In this document: one piece after another, positions 24,626 to 34,098 of the stretch | How positions within the stretch are numbered: the stretch's first letter is position 1 | How the letters are laid out: every line of letters starts with the position of its first letter | Source of the DNA: Bin52 sp965213935 | GTDB taxonomy: Bacteria > Pseudomonadota > Alphaproteobacteria > Thalassobaculales > Thalassobaculaceae | Direction: 5' to 3' | Length of the DNA stretch: 64,000 nucleotides | Assembly: GCA_965213935.1 (NCBI GenBank) | Contig: CBDCAO010000012.1 | Location: forward strand, 620,001-684,000 | Program-made: the position numbers and the translations under genes | Notes under the pieces: generated by a model | The model's input: only the letters and a program-made list of their open reading frames with translations | Databases searched by the model: none | Told to the model about the DNA's origin: nothing

Positions 24626-25966
24626 TCAAGTCGATGCCAGCGCATCCGCGCGGCGTTCCAGCACCGCGACGAAAAAGCCGTCGGTTCCGAACCCGTCGGG
24701 ATCGAGCCGGAGCATGTCGGCACCGGCCCGCGGCAGTACTCCGCCACCGCGCGCGGCGACCGTGGCGGACCAGACATCACCGACCGGAAGCACCCGGTAG
24801 TCGCAGCGCCGCTGCAACAGGGCCGCCACCCGTTCCTCGTTTTCCTCCGCAAGCAGGGAGCAGGTGACGTAGATCAGCCGGCCCCCGGGCCTGGTCAGCC
24901 TCGCGGCCCGGGCGAGGATCGCGTCCTGGGTGGCGAGGATGCCGGCGAGATCCGCCTCGCCATATCGGTGCCGGGCATCGGGCGTGCGGCGCCACGCGCC
25001 GATGCCGGTGCACGGAGCGTCGACCAGGACCCGGTCGAACCGTCCCCGGTGGCGCCGCGTGTACCGGTCGGCATCCCCGCCCAGGACCCGGCGTTCGACA
25101 TTATGCAACCCGGCGCGCGCCACACGCGCGGCTGCCCGCTCGAGGCGGGCGGCCGACACGTCAAGCGCCAGCACCCGTCCCCGGTTGCGCATCAGCGCTC
25201 CGAGCACCAGGGTCTTGCCGCCGGCACCGGCGCAGAAGTCGGCGACCTGCATGCCGGGTTCGACCCCGGTCAGCAGGGCCGCAAGCTGCGCGCCCTCATC
25301 CTGGATTTCGACAAGCCCGTCGCGCAGGGCGGCAATCCCGCGAACCCGTGGCCTCCCGTCGCAGCGAAGTCCAAGCGGCGACCAGGGTGTCGGACGGGTC
25401 ACGATCCCCGCCCGCTCCAGCCGACGCCGTACCGCGAAGCGACCGGTCCCGTTCAGGGGGTTAATTCTCAGGTCAAGTCCCGCCTCGCGGCCCAGTGCCG
25501 CCATGCAGGCGGCGAACCGGTCGCCCAGCACCGGTTCCAGCCTGCTGGCGATCCAGTCCGGGCACTCGGCACGCACAGGTGCGGGCATGTCGGGATGACC
25601 GGGCCCGGTACCGCACAATCGGTCGAGCAACCGGCGTTCCCCATGCGAGGGCGGCGACGGCGCGTGCGGGGTTCCGGCGAACAACGGGGTCGCCGTGGTG
25701 CTGTCAAGGCCGTCGACCAGGGCGAGGTCGGCAAGGACCCGAGTGCGGGCCGACACATCCTCGCCCAGCTTCCCGGCCCACCAGTCGAGCCGGCACCGGG
25801 AGCGGACCACTCGCCAGACCCGGGCCGTGACGGCCGCCCGGTCCCCGGAACCCGCGTAGCGCCGCCCGCGGAAGTACCGGGACATCACCCGGTCGAGGCG
25901 CCCGGGCTCCGCCTCCGCCTGTTCAAGGATTTCGATCGCGGCCGCCAGCCGGCCGGCCGGTGTCAC
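24626..25966 (-). CDS. rsmB: RsmB/NOP family 16S rRNA m5C methyltransferase
   Basis: A 446-residue SAM-dependent rRNA (cytosine-5) methyltransferase. The C-terminal catalytic domain has VADFCAGAGGKTLVLGALM (SAM site), the DAPCTGIGAWRRTPD motif and the nucleophile region YVTCSLLAEENE, giving the two Cys typical of the family. The N-terminal part resembles the NusB-like domain. RsmB itself modifies C967 of 16S rRNA; the exact target here is inferred from the family. The start is a GTG that overlaps the guaB stop (GTGA), so the two genes are coupled. Confidence 0.88.
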   Translation of the reverse strand: MTPAGRLAAAIEILEQAEAEPGRLDRVMSRYFRGRRYAGSGDRAAVTARVWRVVRSRCRLDWWAGKLGEDVSARTRVLADLALVDGLDSTTATPLFAGTPHAPSPPSHGERRLLDRLCGTGPGHPDMPAPVRAECPDWIASRLEPVLGDRFAACMAALGREAGLDLRINPLNGTGRFAVRRRLERAGIVTRPTPWSPLGLRCDGRPRVRGIAALRDGLVEIQDEGAQLAALLTGVEPGMQVADFCAGAGGKTLVLGALMRNRGRVLALDVSAARLERAAARVARAGLHNVERRVLGGDADRYTRRHRGRFDRVLVDAPCTGIGAWRRTPDARHRYGEADLAGILATQDAILARAARLTRPGGRLIYVTCSLLAEENEERVAALLQRRCDYRVLPVGDVWSATVAARGGGVLPRAGADMLRLDPDGFGTDGFFVAVLERRADALAST

Positions 25967-27423
25967 AGGCCGGCCCGGTAATTCGGCGCATCGCGGGTGA
26001 TCGTCACGTCGTGGACGTGGCTTTCACGCAGGCCGGCGCCAGTGATGCGCAGGAACCTGCACCCGGTCTGCATGTCGGAGATGGTCCGGTTGCCCGTGTA
26101 GCCCATCGCCGCCTTCAGGCCGCCGACAAGCTGGTGGATGACCGCGTTCAGCGGCCCCTTGTACGGCACCCCTCCCTCGATCCCTTCCGGGACCAGCTTC
26201 AGGGTGTCGGCGACCTCTTCCTGGAAGTAGCGATCGGCCGAACCACGCGCCATCGCGCCAACCGATCCCATGCCGCGGTAGGACTTGTACGACCGCCCCT
26301 GGTAGAGATAGACGTCGCCCGGGCTTTCGTCGGTGCCTGCGAACAGCGCTCCGATCATGGCGCAGTCGGCACCGGCCGCGATCGCCTTGGCGAGATCGCC
26401 GGAATACTTGATCCCGCCATCAGATATCACCGGCACACCGGCCTCGCGGCAGACCTCCACCGCGTCGATCACGGCGGTGAGCTGAGGTACACCCACCCCT
26501 GCCACCATGCGGGTGGTGCAGATCGAGCCCGGACCGATCCCGACCTTGACCGAATCCGCCCCGGCGTCGATGAGCGCCGTGGCGCCATCAGCGGTGGCGA
26601 CGTTGCCGGCAATCACCTGGATCGAGTTGGAGAGCCGGCGAACACGCGAGACGGTCTCGAGCACATTCTCGGAATGGCCGTGTGCGGTATCAATGACCAG
26701 CACGTCGGCCTCGGCATCCAGCAGTGCCTCGGCCCGTCTCAGGCCATCGGACCCGGCACCTGTCGCGGCCGCCACCCGCAAACGGCCCTGGACATCCTTG
26801 CAGGCATCCGGATGATTGCCCGCCTTTTCCATGTCCTTGACGGTGATCAGTCCGACGCATTTCTGGTTGTCGTCGACGACGAGCAGTTTCTCGATCCGGT
26901 GGCGGTGAAGCAGGGTGCGGGCCTCTTCGGGGGAAACCCCCTCGTGCGCGGTCACCACGCGGCGTGTCATCAGGTCCCTGACCGGCTGTCGCGGGTCGGT
27001 TGCGAACCTGACGTCGCGGTGTGTCAGGATGCCCGCGAGCTTGCCCGACCGCCGCCGCACCACCGGGACCCCGCTGATCTTGTTGCAGCGCATGAGCTCG
27101 AGCGCATCGGCGAGCGTCTGGTCCGGGTGAATGGTCACCGGGTTGACCACCATGCCGGCCTCGAATTTCTTCACCGCCCGCACCTCTGCGGCCTGGCGCT
27201 CGATCGACATGTTCTTGTGGATGACCCCGAGGCCTCCGAGCTGCGCCATGGCAATGGCGAGCCGGCTCTCGGTCACCGTATCCATGGCCGCCGAAATCAC
27301 CGGCACTGCCAGTGAAATTTCCGGCGTCAGGCGCGTGCTGGTGTCGGTGTGCGCCGGCTGGACTGACGAATGCGCCGGTTCGAGCAGAACGTCGTCAAAT
27401 GTAAAGGCCTGGCGGATCTGCAT
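25963..27423 (-). CDS. guaB: Inosine-5'-monophosphate dehydrogenase
   Basis: GuaB oxidises IMP to XMP with NAD+, the committed step of guanine nucleotide synthesis, in the cytosol. The 486-residue protein has the usual TIM barrel with two inserted CBS domains (about residues 90-205: VNPVTIHPDQTLADAL and MTRRVVTAHEGVSPEEARTL). The catalytic loop is GPGSICTTRMVAGVG with the nucleophilic Cys, and the flap region YRGMGSVGAMARGSADRYFQ is present. It is the first gene of guaB-rsmB. Confidence 0.97.
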   Translation of the reverse strand: MQIRQAFTFDDVLLEPAHSSVQPAHTDTSTRLTPEISLAVPVISAAMDTVTESRLAIAMAQLGGLGVIHKNMSIERQAAEVRAVKKFEAGMVVNPVTIHPDQTLADALELMRCNKISGVPVVRRRSGKLAGILTHRDVRFATDPRQPVRDLMTRRVVTAHEGVSPEEARTLLHRHRIEKLLVVDDNQKCVGLITVKDMEKAGNHPDACKDVQGRLRVAAATGAGSDGLRRAEALLDAEADVLVIDTAHGHSENVLETVSRVRRLSNSIQVIAGNVATADGATALIDAGADSVKVGIGPGSICTTRMVAGVGVPQLTAVIDAVEVCREAGVPVISDGGIKYSGDLAKAIAAGADCAMIGALFAGTDESPGDVYLYQGRSYKSYRGMGSVGAMARGSADRYFQEEVADTLKLVPEGIEGGVPYKGPLNAVIHQLVGGLKAAMGYTGNRTISDMQTGCRFLRITGAGLRESHVHDVTITRDAPNYRAGL

Positions 27424-27785
27424 GTTTCTGCCTCGCTGTACGGCGATGGCACGCCATTATACACCCCTTGCGGAACGGGCAAGCACATTCGCGGATTCCG
27501 GGGATCCGATGTCGTCTTCGGCGCCTTCGAGCCGGAGGAATCGGGTCCGCTCTCACCGGGTTCCGCGTTCCGGTGGCCGTGAGCCCCGGCACAACACCCC
27601 AACCACATCCCAAGTCCGCGGCAGGGGACCTGCCGTGGCGGCTGCAGGGAGGGCCGGGTGCGCGCTGCGCGCGTGGACTCCGTGTGAAATCGACCCCGTC
27701 TGGGACGGTTCGCCCGTCAAGTCACGCAGGATTCACGGTCAAGTGGGCTGGATTCTGCATTGTGACTGCCGGCTCCGGGCGGTAG
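27424..27785. other. Divergent gap between guaB and the HIG1 gene, with a hairpin
   Basis: This 362-base gap must carry the promoters of guaB (left) and the HIG1/adenosyltransferase pair (right). At 27616-27638, CCGCGGCAGG pairs with CCTGCCGTGG around a GGA loop (ten pairs, one of them G-T). No T tract follows. I see no riboswitch consensus or gene. Confidence 0.4.
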
Positions 27786-27992
27786 ATGAAGGTGATGGAT
27801 GTCCTCGTCGTGATCATGCTGGTCATTGCCCTGCTTCTGGTCATCGGAACGCTGGCGGGCGGGTTGATCACCATGGCACGCGGCGGTGACGCCGGACCGC
27901 AGCGGTCAAACCTGTTCATGCGCTACAGGGTGCTGTTCCAGGGCGCTGCGGTACTGCTGTTCGTCATTCTTCTCGCGATCGCAAAAGGCTAG
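27786..27992 (+). CDS. Twin-transmembrane protein, HIG1 domain
   Basis: A 68-residue inner-membrane protein with two helices (VLVVIMLVIALLLVIGTLAGGLITMARGG and FQGAAVLLFVILLAIA) separated by the HIG1 motif SNLFMRYRVLFQ. HIG1 proteins in mitochondria associate with respiratory complexes; the bacterial role is not settled. It lies 12 bases upstream of the cobalamin adenosyltransferase gene, its usual neighbour in alphaproteobacteria. Confidence 0.88.
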   Translation: MKVMDVLVVIMLVIALLLVIGTLAGGLITMARGGDAGPQRSNLFMRYRVLFQGAAVLLFVILLAIAKG

Positions 27993-28004
27993 AAGGCACC
28001 TGCC

Positions 28005-28568
28005 ATGGTCGTACTCACGCGGATCTACACCAGGGGCGGCGACAGGGGCATGACGTCACTGGGTGACGGCAGCCGCGTGGACAAGCATTCCGCTCGCCCG
28101 GAAGCCTACGGAACTGTCGACGAGGCGAACTCTGCGATCGGACTAGCCCGCCTGCACGCCTCGGGCAAGCCTGACGCCATGCTGGGCCGTATCCAGAACG
28201 ACCTGTTCGATCTCGGTGCGGACCTGTGTACGCCCCACAAGGAGCACCCGGAACACCCGCCACTGCGCGTGACCGAGGAACAGGTCCAGCGGCTCGAAGC
28301 GGAAATCGATGCGATGAACGAGCGCCTTGAGCCCCTGTCATCCTTCGTCTTGCCGGGTGGAAGCGTTCTGTCGGCCCACCTGCACCACGCACGCACGGTT
28401 GTCCGCCGCGCCGAGCGACACGTCACCCGGCTTTCGGGTCAGGAACAGATCAACACGCACGCGGTCCGGTACGTAAACCGGCTGTCAGATCACCTGTTTG
28501 TACTTGCACGCCATGCCAACGGCGACGGACGCGATGACGTCCTCTGGGTCCCGGGAGCGAACCGGTGA
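28005..28568 (+). CDS. Cob(I)alamin / cob(I)yrinic acid a,c-diamide adenosyltransferase, PduO type
   Basis: A 187-residue cytosolic enzyme that moves the adenosyl group of ATP onto cob(I)alamin to give coenzyme B12. The ATP-binding N-terminus is TRIYTRGGDRGMTSLGDGSRVDK, followed by GTVDEANSAIGLAR, and the C-terminal helix with HHARTVVRRAERHVTRL and YVNRLSDHLFVLARH is typical. Probably co-transcribed with the HIG1 gene. In relatives the next genes are etfB-etfA-hbd; here they lie 12.6 kb further on. Confidence 0.94.
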   Translation: MVVLTRIYTRGGDRGMTSLGDGSRVDKHSARPEAYGTVDEANSAIGLARLHASGKPDAMLGRIQNDLFDLGADLCTPHKEHPEHPPLRVTEEQVQRLEAEIDAMNERLEPLSSFVLPGGSVLSAHLHHARTVVRRAERHVTRLSGQEQINTHAVRYVNRLSDHLFVLARHANGDGRDDVLWVPGANR

Positions 28569-28907
28569 TGCCGGCGTCTGCAGCCAGGAGCCGATTGGCC
28601 AACGTCACGGACGATGCGGCCTCTACCGGCCCTTGCCGCGCAGAACACATTCGCTCCTGACACCACCGGAGCCGGGTCCGGGCGACTCTCTCTCCAGACC
28701 GGGCGTCAGTTCGACGCGAAGCACCCCTGAATCGAGGTCGTTCTACCCATACACGAGGGCAGGATGTCCTCGATGCCGACCCTTTTCGCCTGCAATTCCC
28801 TGCCGGCGCCGACTCTTGAAGATTCGTGCGACCTGGTTGGCCCGGTCAGGCGCCAGCAATCGGGATGAACGCGACCCCGGCGCACCGACCCTTTCTCGGG
28901 TGGACAT

Positions 28908-29237
28908 GATCCCGTCGATCCAGAGCACGTCGTGGTCATCGAGGCCGTAGAAGACGCCGCCAGCGTCCTTCCCGGTTGCGAAGTGCAGGTGGTCGACATG
29001 GCCATCGCCGGCCCGGGCGTCGTTGCCTGCGACCAGGTGATCAGCGCTTGGCCCGCAGTCGAACGTGTCACCTTCCAGATCGCCCCACAGCGTGGCGTCA
29101 CCGGCCCCGTCGTTCAGCGGGTCCATGTCCTGGCCACCGAGCACGCAGTCGTTTTCCGGGCCGCCGCGCAGGATGACGGTACCCATGTTGCTGTTCATCC
29201 GGTCATCGCCGGGCCCGCCCTTGAGTGTGTCATGGCC
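28908..29237 (-). pseudogene. RTX (hemolysin-type Ca2+-binding repeat) fragment
   Basis: Nonapeptide-like repeats are readable but worn: GHDTLKGGPGDDRM, LRGGPENDCVLGGQD, DGAGDATLWGDLEGDTFDCG, then LHFATGKDAGGVFYGLDDHD. These are glycine/aspartate repeats of secreted RTX proteins. No start, secretion signal or intact repeat block is present and the flanks (28569-28907 and 29238-29550) hold nothing I can recognise. Remnant at the left edge of the inserted region. Confidence 0.6.
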
Positions 29238-29550
29238 CTGGCGCAGGTGGGTGGTACCGGTCCGGGTCTTGTCCGGCAGCCAGGCGCCAGCGTTCTGGCC
29301 GCTACAGGCCGGGTATCGCGAGATCCGGCGGCGGCGGCCACGGAAGCGCGGTGCGGCTGGGCCAGTCTTTACCCGCCGCAAAAGAGCCGCGGCACACCTC
29401 ATCCACACGCTTCAGCGTGCCGCTTTGAATTGCGACCGGGACGGCCGCCATCTCCGGGACCTGCCACCGGCACACAGTCAGGGACTTCGCCTGGTCGATA
29501 CAGGAGAGTGAACGGCCTGCGGGCGGCGAACGGCGGAGCTCAAACCGGAA

Positions 29551-32028
29551 TCACAGCCCGACCAAGCCGAACTCCTTGCCGTGAGAATAGGCGATCGGGC
29601 GCTGGGTGACTGAGTGCCGGTAGTACTTGCGGGCGAACCGCACCAGCGCGTCCGCAGAATAGTCCACAACTTCCCGCACCGAGACCTGCCGGTCTGAATT
29701 GGTATCGGCGGCGCCATTCATCCCTTCAAGCAGGAGCCAGGTCAGGGCGCCATGTTTCTCGATGGGGAGTTCCTTTGCCCTTTCATCCGCCTGCGAGGCT
29801 GCAAGGACATGAATGCCCCCTACCCGTGCCCGCTGTCGCAGGACCTTCTGCGTCGCCGTATCGTCGAACACCTTCACGGCAGCACCGGAGTAGCAGGCGT
29901 CCAGGACCACGAACACCCGACGTGCCTGTGTCTGAACTGTCAGCATCCGCATCAGTTCGCGAGCGGAGAGTGCGTGCTTGCGGATCAGCTGATGCAGTTT
30001 TTCCTCGCTGGTCGCGTTGCTCCATTCATCGGAATACGCAACGAGGTACCATTCCCAGTCATCTTGCTCCTTCAGGACAATGCCATGGCCGGAAAAATAG
30101 ACGATCAGCACATCCTCCGGACTGGTCTGCAGGCCTTTCAGCAGGTCGGTAATCGCGTTCCTGTCAGCGGAACTTTCCACAAGGGTATGCACATGAACCT
30201 TGCCGTAGGCCGGTCTGCCCGAACCGGTGCGCACGCTCTTGCCCTGCTCGCCTACCGTGCGGGTTACAGTTTCCGCGTCCTTTCTTGCGTAGAACAGTTG
30301 CCAGGCCGGGACCGTGTAGGTGTCAATTCCGATGGCAACGAGATGCAGGTCGGCACCTGATTCCCGGCGGATACGATGCTCCATCGAATGCACCGCGGGT
30401 CTTCCCTCGATGCCCTGTCCGTCAACGGCCACGGCGCGGAACTCGTTGCCGCCGGCGACAAGAACGACGCGGCTCGAATGAGTGGTTTGTCCGCGGGCTT
30501 CCATCACGAGTTTGCCATTGTGATATAACCGAATTGATCCGATATTGCCCTGTGGGTAGCCGGCTTCCACGTTGACAGTGACGGTCACCATGCCGTCCGG
30601 ACCGGGTACACCCAGACGCATCGATGCCTCCGGCGGACGCCTGAACCCCTGGGTGAGGTTCAATGCTCCGTCGGTCAGTAATTCCTCCGTGCCGCGGATC
30701 TTCTGCAGGAGTGCTGGTTCGTGGTGGGTCGCCGAAAAAGCGTCGACCGGCAGTGCAACACGGGCGGTTTCGGTTTCGGTGTTTGTCTCACCGGATACGG
30801 ACAAGGCGTCGATCCCGTTCTGGGAGCCGTCGAAGCGGCCGTTGGCGTCAATGACCGACCAGCCGTCCGCAGTCGGAAGCAGTTGCGCAACCGGACTATC
30901 GCCGGTCTGTCGGGCCTGGCTCGAATGGATGGCGACTTGGCCTGTCGGCAGTCCGACAAGCAGCCAGTCACTGTCAGAGGCGAAGATCAGTGCCGAATGC
31001 CGGCCCGTCGAGAAGGTGCGGATTTCGCTTGTAGTTGCGCCACCGCCACCCACGGTCCAGATCCTGACCGTATCTCGTCCATCTCCGGCAGCCACCATCC
31101 TGCCCGTAGAATCGAGCGCGAGGACCCTGACTGCGTCTGCGAGCTTCCCCACTCTCCTTGCTCCCTGCAGGGAGGGCTGGACTTGCCCGGCCGGGATTTT
31201 CCACAAGCACACGGTGCCACGAGCGTCTCCGGCCAGGACAAAGTGCTCGTTGAGCGCAACCGCCGTGATGCGGGCACCGTCATCGGAGCACTGCAGGCTG
31301 AAGCCGTTCCATCCTGCCCGCGCGAAGCGCACCGTCACCCGTTCTCCACGGTTGCCCGAAACATAGGCCAGCATCGATCCGCTGGCCGAGATCGCCGGAT
31401 ACGCATCAGGTGCTGCATCAGGAAGGACGAACCCGTAGCCGGACGCCGGTCGCAGGTGCCACTTGCTGTCACCGGTGCGGTAGACGAACACTCCGTCGTC
31501 TCCGGATAGTGCGGGCCGTGCACGATGATCGAACCCGTCGATCGGCGGTGAAAGCGTGCGGCGGCTTCCCTCCGGCCGAATCTCGAGGACAGTTCCATCC
31601 GGCTGCGCAACCAGTGCTGCAGGGTTCGGATCGCGTAAACGCAGTGCCGTCGCGAGTGGATTCGCACCGCGTACATGCGCAAACTGCATGCCCCGTTCGA
31701 GATCCCACCATCGCAGACTGCCGTTTCCGAGCGAAACGAGGAGAACGGAACTGTCGGCATCAAGTGCCAGGCCGGTGATCTCACCCGCCTGGCGGTTGCG
31801 ATCCACAGTGATCCGGGTGTTGACCACCTGGAAGCGACGGTCCGACCCGATCACCCGGGCGGGCTCAAGGACCCGCGGCCCGACAATTTGCGGGATGGGA
31901 GCCGGGGGCCTCACTGGAGGAGGCCGGAAACGCACACCCTGTGCAAGCACCGGCATGGTCGTGGCGAGCACGGTGACCAGAACCAGAGTCGCCGCCAGAA
32001 TTGCGCGGGTTGCGGACAAGCTGGTCAC
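29551..32028 (-). CDS. Exported WD40-caspase (peptidase C14) protein with EF-hand-like loop
   Basis: An 825-residue protein. The GTG at 32028 was chosen because AAGGAGG lies eight bases upstream and a signal peptide follows at once (AILAATLVLVTVLATTMPVLA). Residues about 60-390 are WD40-like beta repeats (LALDADSSVLLVSLGNGSLRWW; VLALDSTGRMVAAGDGRDTVRIW). A beta-rich linker follows, then a caspase domain from about 563 with the dyad His648 (YFSGHG) and Cys712 (VVLDACYSG), which suggests Arg/Lys or Asp cleavage that cannot be told here. A loop DTNSDRQVSVRE (775-786) fits an EF-hand. It is the last gene of the exported cluster and starts 31 bases after the OmpA-caspase gene. Substrate and function unknown. 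Confidence 0.85.
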   Translation of the reverse strand: MTSLSATRAILAATLVLVTVLATTMPVLAQGVRFRPPPVRPPAPIPQIVGPRVLEPARVIGSDRRFQVVNTRITVDRNRQAGEITGLALDADSSVLLVSLGNGSLRWWDLERGMQFAHVRGANPLATALRLRDPNPAALVAQPDGTVLEIRPEGSRRTLSPPIDGFDHRARPALSGDDGVFVYRTGDSKWHLRPASGYGFVLPDAAPDAYPAISASGSMLAYVSGNRGERVTVRFARAGWNGFSLQCSDDGARITAVALNEHFVLAGDARGTVCLWKIPAGQVQPSLQGARRVGKLADAVRVLALDSTGRMVAAGDGRDTVRIWTVGGGGATTSEIRTFSTGRHSALIFASDSDWLLVGLPTGQVAIHSSQARQTGDSPVAQLLPTADGWSVIDANGRFDGSQNGIDALSVSGETNTETETARVALPVDAFSATHHEPALLQKIRGTEELLTDGALNLTQGFRRPPEASMRLGVPGPDGMVTVTVNVEAGYPQGNIGSIRLYHNGKLVMEARGQTTHSSRVVLVAGGNEFRAVAVDGQGIEGRPAVHSMEHRIRRESGADLHLVAIGIDTYTVPAWQLFYARKDAETVTRTVGEQGKSVRTGSGRPAYGKVHVHTLVESSADRNAITDLLKGLQTSPEDVLIVYFSGHGIVLKEQDDWEWYLVAYSDEWSNATSEEKLHQLIRKHALSARELMRMLTVQTQARRVFVVLDACYSGAAVKVFDDTATQKVLRQRARVGGIHVLAASQADERAKELPIEKHGALTWLLLEGMNGAADTNSDRQVSVREVVDYSADALVRFARKYYRHSVTQRPIAYSHGKEFGLVGL

Positions 32029-32059
32029 GCCGTCCACCTCCTTGCCCGAGGAAGTGGCG

Positions 32060-34030
32060 CTAATCGGACCTGTCTGCAACGGTGTAGCGGAGCTTCGCGG
32101 TTCGCCGACCGGTTTTATCCATGGCGCGCAACGCTTCGATCAGTTCGGAAAGATAGGCCCTGGGTTTCGCCACGGGCTGGAGGTCCTTGTGCCGGGACGT
32201 CAGGGAACCGAGCGCGTCAGACCGTTCATCTGTCACGAGTGCGAAGATCACTCCACTGCCGAGAGGCGGTGCCGCGCGGAAATGATACCGTTCGTCGTTC
32301 CCGGGAAGCCGGATCGAGCCACCCGCCACTATGCGGCCCGGGTTCTGGTCCTGCTCCGTGAACCGATTGGGATAGAGCTGAACAATGTTTCCGTCGGGCG
32401 AGATGTCGAGCAGGGTCAGGAAACCATCCTGTTCGCTGGTGACGGAAAACTGGACTGGGCTGTCGAGGGCAAGACTGGTGCCCGGCTCAACCTCCAGTGT
32501 CACCCCGGTCTTGGAGGCAGCGGCGATCGCCTCAACCTGGCGGACGACCAGGTCCTTGGTTCCTGCCGGTTCAGTTGTCGGCGGTCCACCAACACTCCTG
32601 AAGGCAATTGATGCCCCCCTGCTTGCGTACAGTTGTGGCGTCAGGCCGTTCTCGCATTGATCCCGGTTCTTCTCGCAGTAGGCAGCGGACCCTGCTGTCA
32701 CAAATGAATGCAGTTCGTCTCTGGAGATATCTCCATCGCCATTCCGGTCCGCCGCGTTGTCGCGGAAACCGTTCAGGAGGTAGCGGGTAAACACACTCCC
32801 GGCGCCGTCAGGTTCACGTTCCTGCGGTCGGAGCATCAGAGCCTTCTGGTCAGCACGCACGGCGGTCCAGACAGTCAGGTCAAGGATATCACCGCCCAGG
32901 TCCTTGGTGGCAACAAGCCCTCCCTCGCTCCGGTCGGCACCCGGCCTCGCGGCTCCCGGTACTCCCGGCTTGAGCGGACTGCCGTCCTGCGTGCGCGGTG
33001 ACTTGACACCAGACCATTTGTCGTCACTCACCACGGCCGTCAACTTGTCAGTTGTCCCGGCATGGCATGCGTCGACCACGAACAGGATGCGCCTTCCCGT
33101 CAACCGGGAAAGCAACCCGGCGATTTCGTCGTCGGAGATCATTCCCTGAGGCGTGTCGTCAACGAGTTTGGCATCGTAAGGGATTAGCGTCTCATCCAGA
33201 CGGTCGTTCTCATCTCCATTCTGATCGAGCTGCTGAAAGCCGTGACCGCTGAAATACAGGAGAACAGTGTCTCCTTCTCTGGTCTGGTTGACGAGGACTT
33301 CCTCAGCTGTCTGAAGGATGGAGTCGCGGGTGGCATTCTCGTCAATGAGCAGTGTTACTTCGTCACGATCAAACCCCATATGCGAGAGTGCGAAATCCCG
33401 CATCCCAATGGCATCCCTGACAGTGCCGTCAAGCTTGCTGACCTGGGGATAATCTCCGATCCCGATGATGAGGGCTCGGTCGTTCGAGGCAGGCACCGGC
33501 GTCTCCGAGGCGGCATCGATCCGCACGATTTCGACTCGCCGATTACGCCTGTCCCCTGCAGGAACTCCGTGGAGAAGGTGCGTTTCCCCAAACCCGACCT
33601 CGACCAGGCGGAACGCGTTGACGCCCTTCTCCTGAAGGTGTGAACTGACCGCATGTGCCCGGCGTTCCGAGAGCTCGCGGTTGTATGCGGCTGCTCCGGC
33701 ACTGTCGGTGTGGCCATGAATGGCGAAGTGCGACGTTTCGAGTGTCTCGTGGCGCAGCGCCTGGGCCAGGTCATCAAGTTGCTCCTTGGCCGCACCGGTC
33801 AGCATTGCCGAGTCGAACTCGAACTGGATCGCGGGAAGATTGACCCGCTGAGAGCCTGGCAGTTCCGCACCTGCGTACACTCCAACCGACTTGTCGCTGG
33901 AGACAAGTGTCTGGACGATGTCCTGCCAGGTTCGTGCACCGTTCGGGTCGTCCGCACGGGCCGGAGTTGCGAGAAGGAGCGCTGCGCAGAGGGCAGCCGG
34001 AACACACAGTTGTGCAGGGCGCGAAAACAT
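32060..34030 (-). CDS. OmpA-caspase-EF-hand-DUF4384 exported protein
   Basis: A 656-residue protein with a signal peptide (cleavage after ATPARA). Domains in order: OmpA-like peptidoglycan-binding domain (66-170; IQFEFDSAMLT, HGHTDSAGAAAYNRELSERRA, NRRVEIVRI); caspase domain (about 184-425) with His263 (YFSGHG) and Cys322 (VVDACHAG); a canonical EF-hand loop at 428-439 (DRNGDGDISRDE); and a DUF4384 domain (about 505-605; GFLTLLDISPDGNIVQLYPN). The OmpA domain should fix it to the cell wall, so the protease would act in the periplasm. ATG 34030 has GGAAG upstream. It sits between the DUF4384 gene and the WD40-caspase gene. Confidence 0.88.
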   Translation of the reverse strand: MFSRPAQLCVPAALCAALLLATPARADDPNGARTWQDIVQTLVSSDKSVGVYAGAELPGSQRVNLPAIQFEFDSAMLTGAAKEQLDDLAQALRHETLETSHFAIHGHTDSAGAAAYNRELSERRAHAVSSHLQEKGVNAFRLVEVGFGETHLLHGVPAGDRRNRRVEIVRIDAASETPVPASNDRALIIGIGDYPQVSKLDGTVRDAIGMRDFALSHMGFDRDEVTLLIDENATRDSILQTAEEVLVNQTREGDTVLLYFSGHGFQQLDQNGDENDRLDETLIPYDAKLVDDTPQGMISDDEIAGLLSRLTGRRILFVVDACHAGTTDKLTAVVSDDKWSGVKSPRTQDGSPLKPGVPGAARPGADRSEGGLVATKDLGGDILDLTVWTAVRADQKALMLRPQEREPDGAGSVFTRYLLNGFRDNAADRNGDGDISRDELHSFVTAGSAAYCEKNRDQCENGLTPQLYASRGASIAFRSVGGPPTTEPAGTKDLVVRQVEAIAAASKTGVTLEVEPGTSLALDSPVQFSVTSEQDGFLTLLDISPDGNIVQLYPNRFTEQDQNPGRIVAGGSIRLPGNDERYHFRAAPPLGSGVIFALVTDERSDALGSLTSRHKDLQPVAKPRAYLSELIEALRAMDKTGRRTAKLRYTVADRSD

Positions 34031-34098
34031 CTGGGACTTCCATGACTGTCGCGAATGGGGCCGGTCCCGGTACACCCGGCCCCTGTCGCGCGAGGTGA

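Noticed and set aside
24443..25981. Plus-strand open frame across the TPP riboswitch and rsmB
   Set aside because: The riboswitch and rsmB are clear on the minus strand; this frame is a shadow.
27616..27638. Hairpin in the guaB upstream gap as an intrinsic terminator
   Set aside because: It lies between divergent genes, so there is no transcript end to serve, and no T run follows.
29551..34030. Caspase genes as part of a CBASS or type III-E CRISPR defence system
   Set aside because: All products carry export signals, and no cyclase, Cas, gasdermin or reverse transcriptase gene is near.
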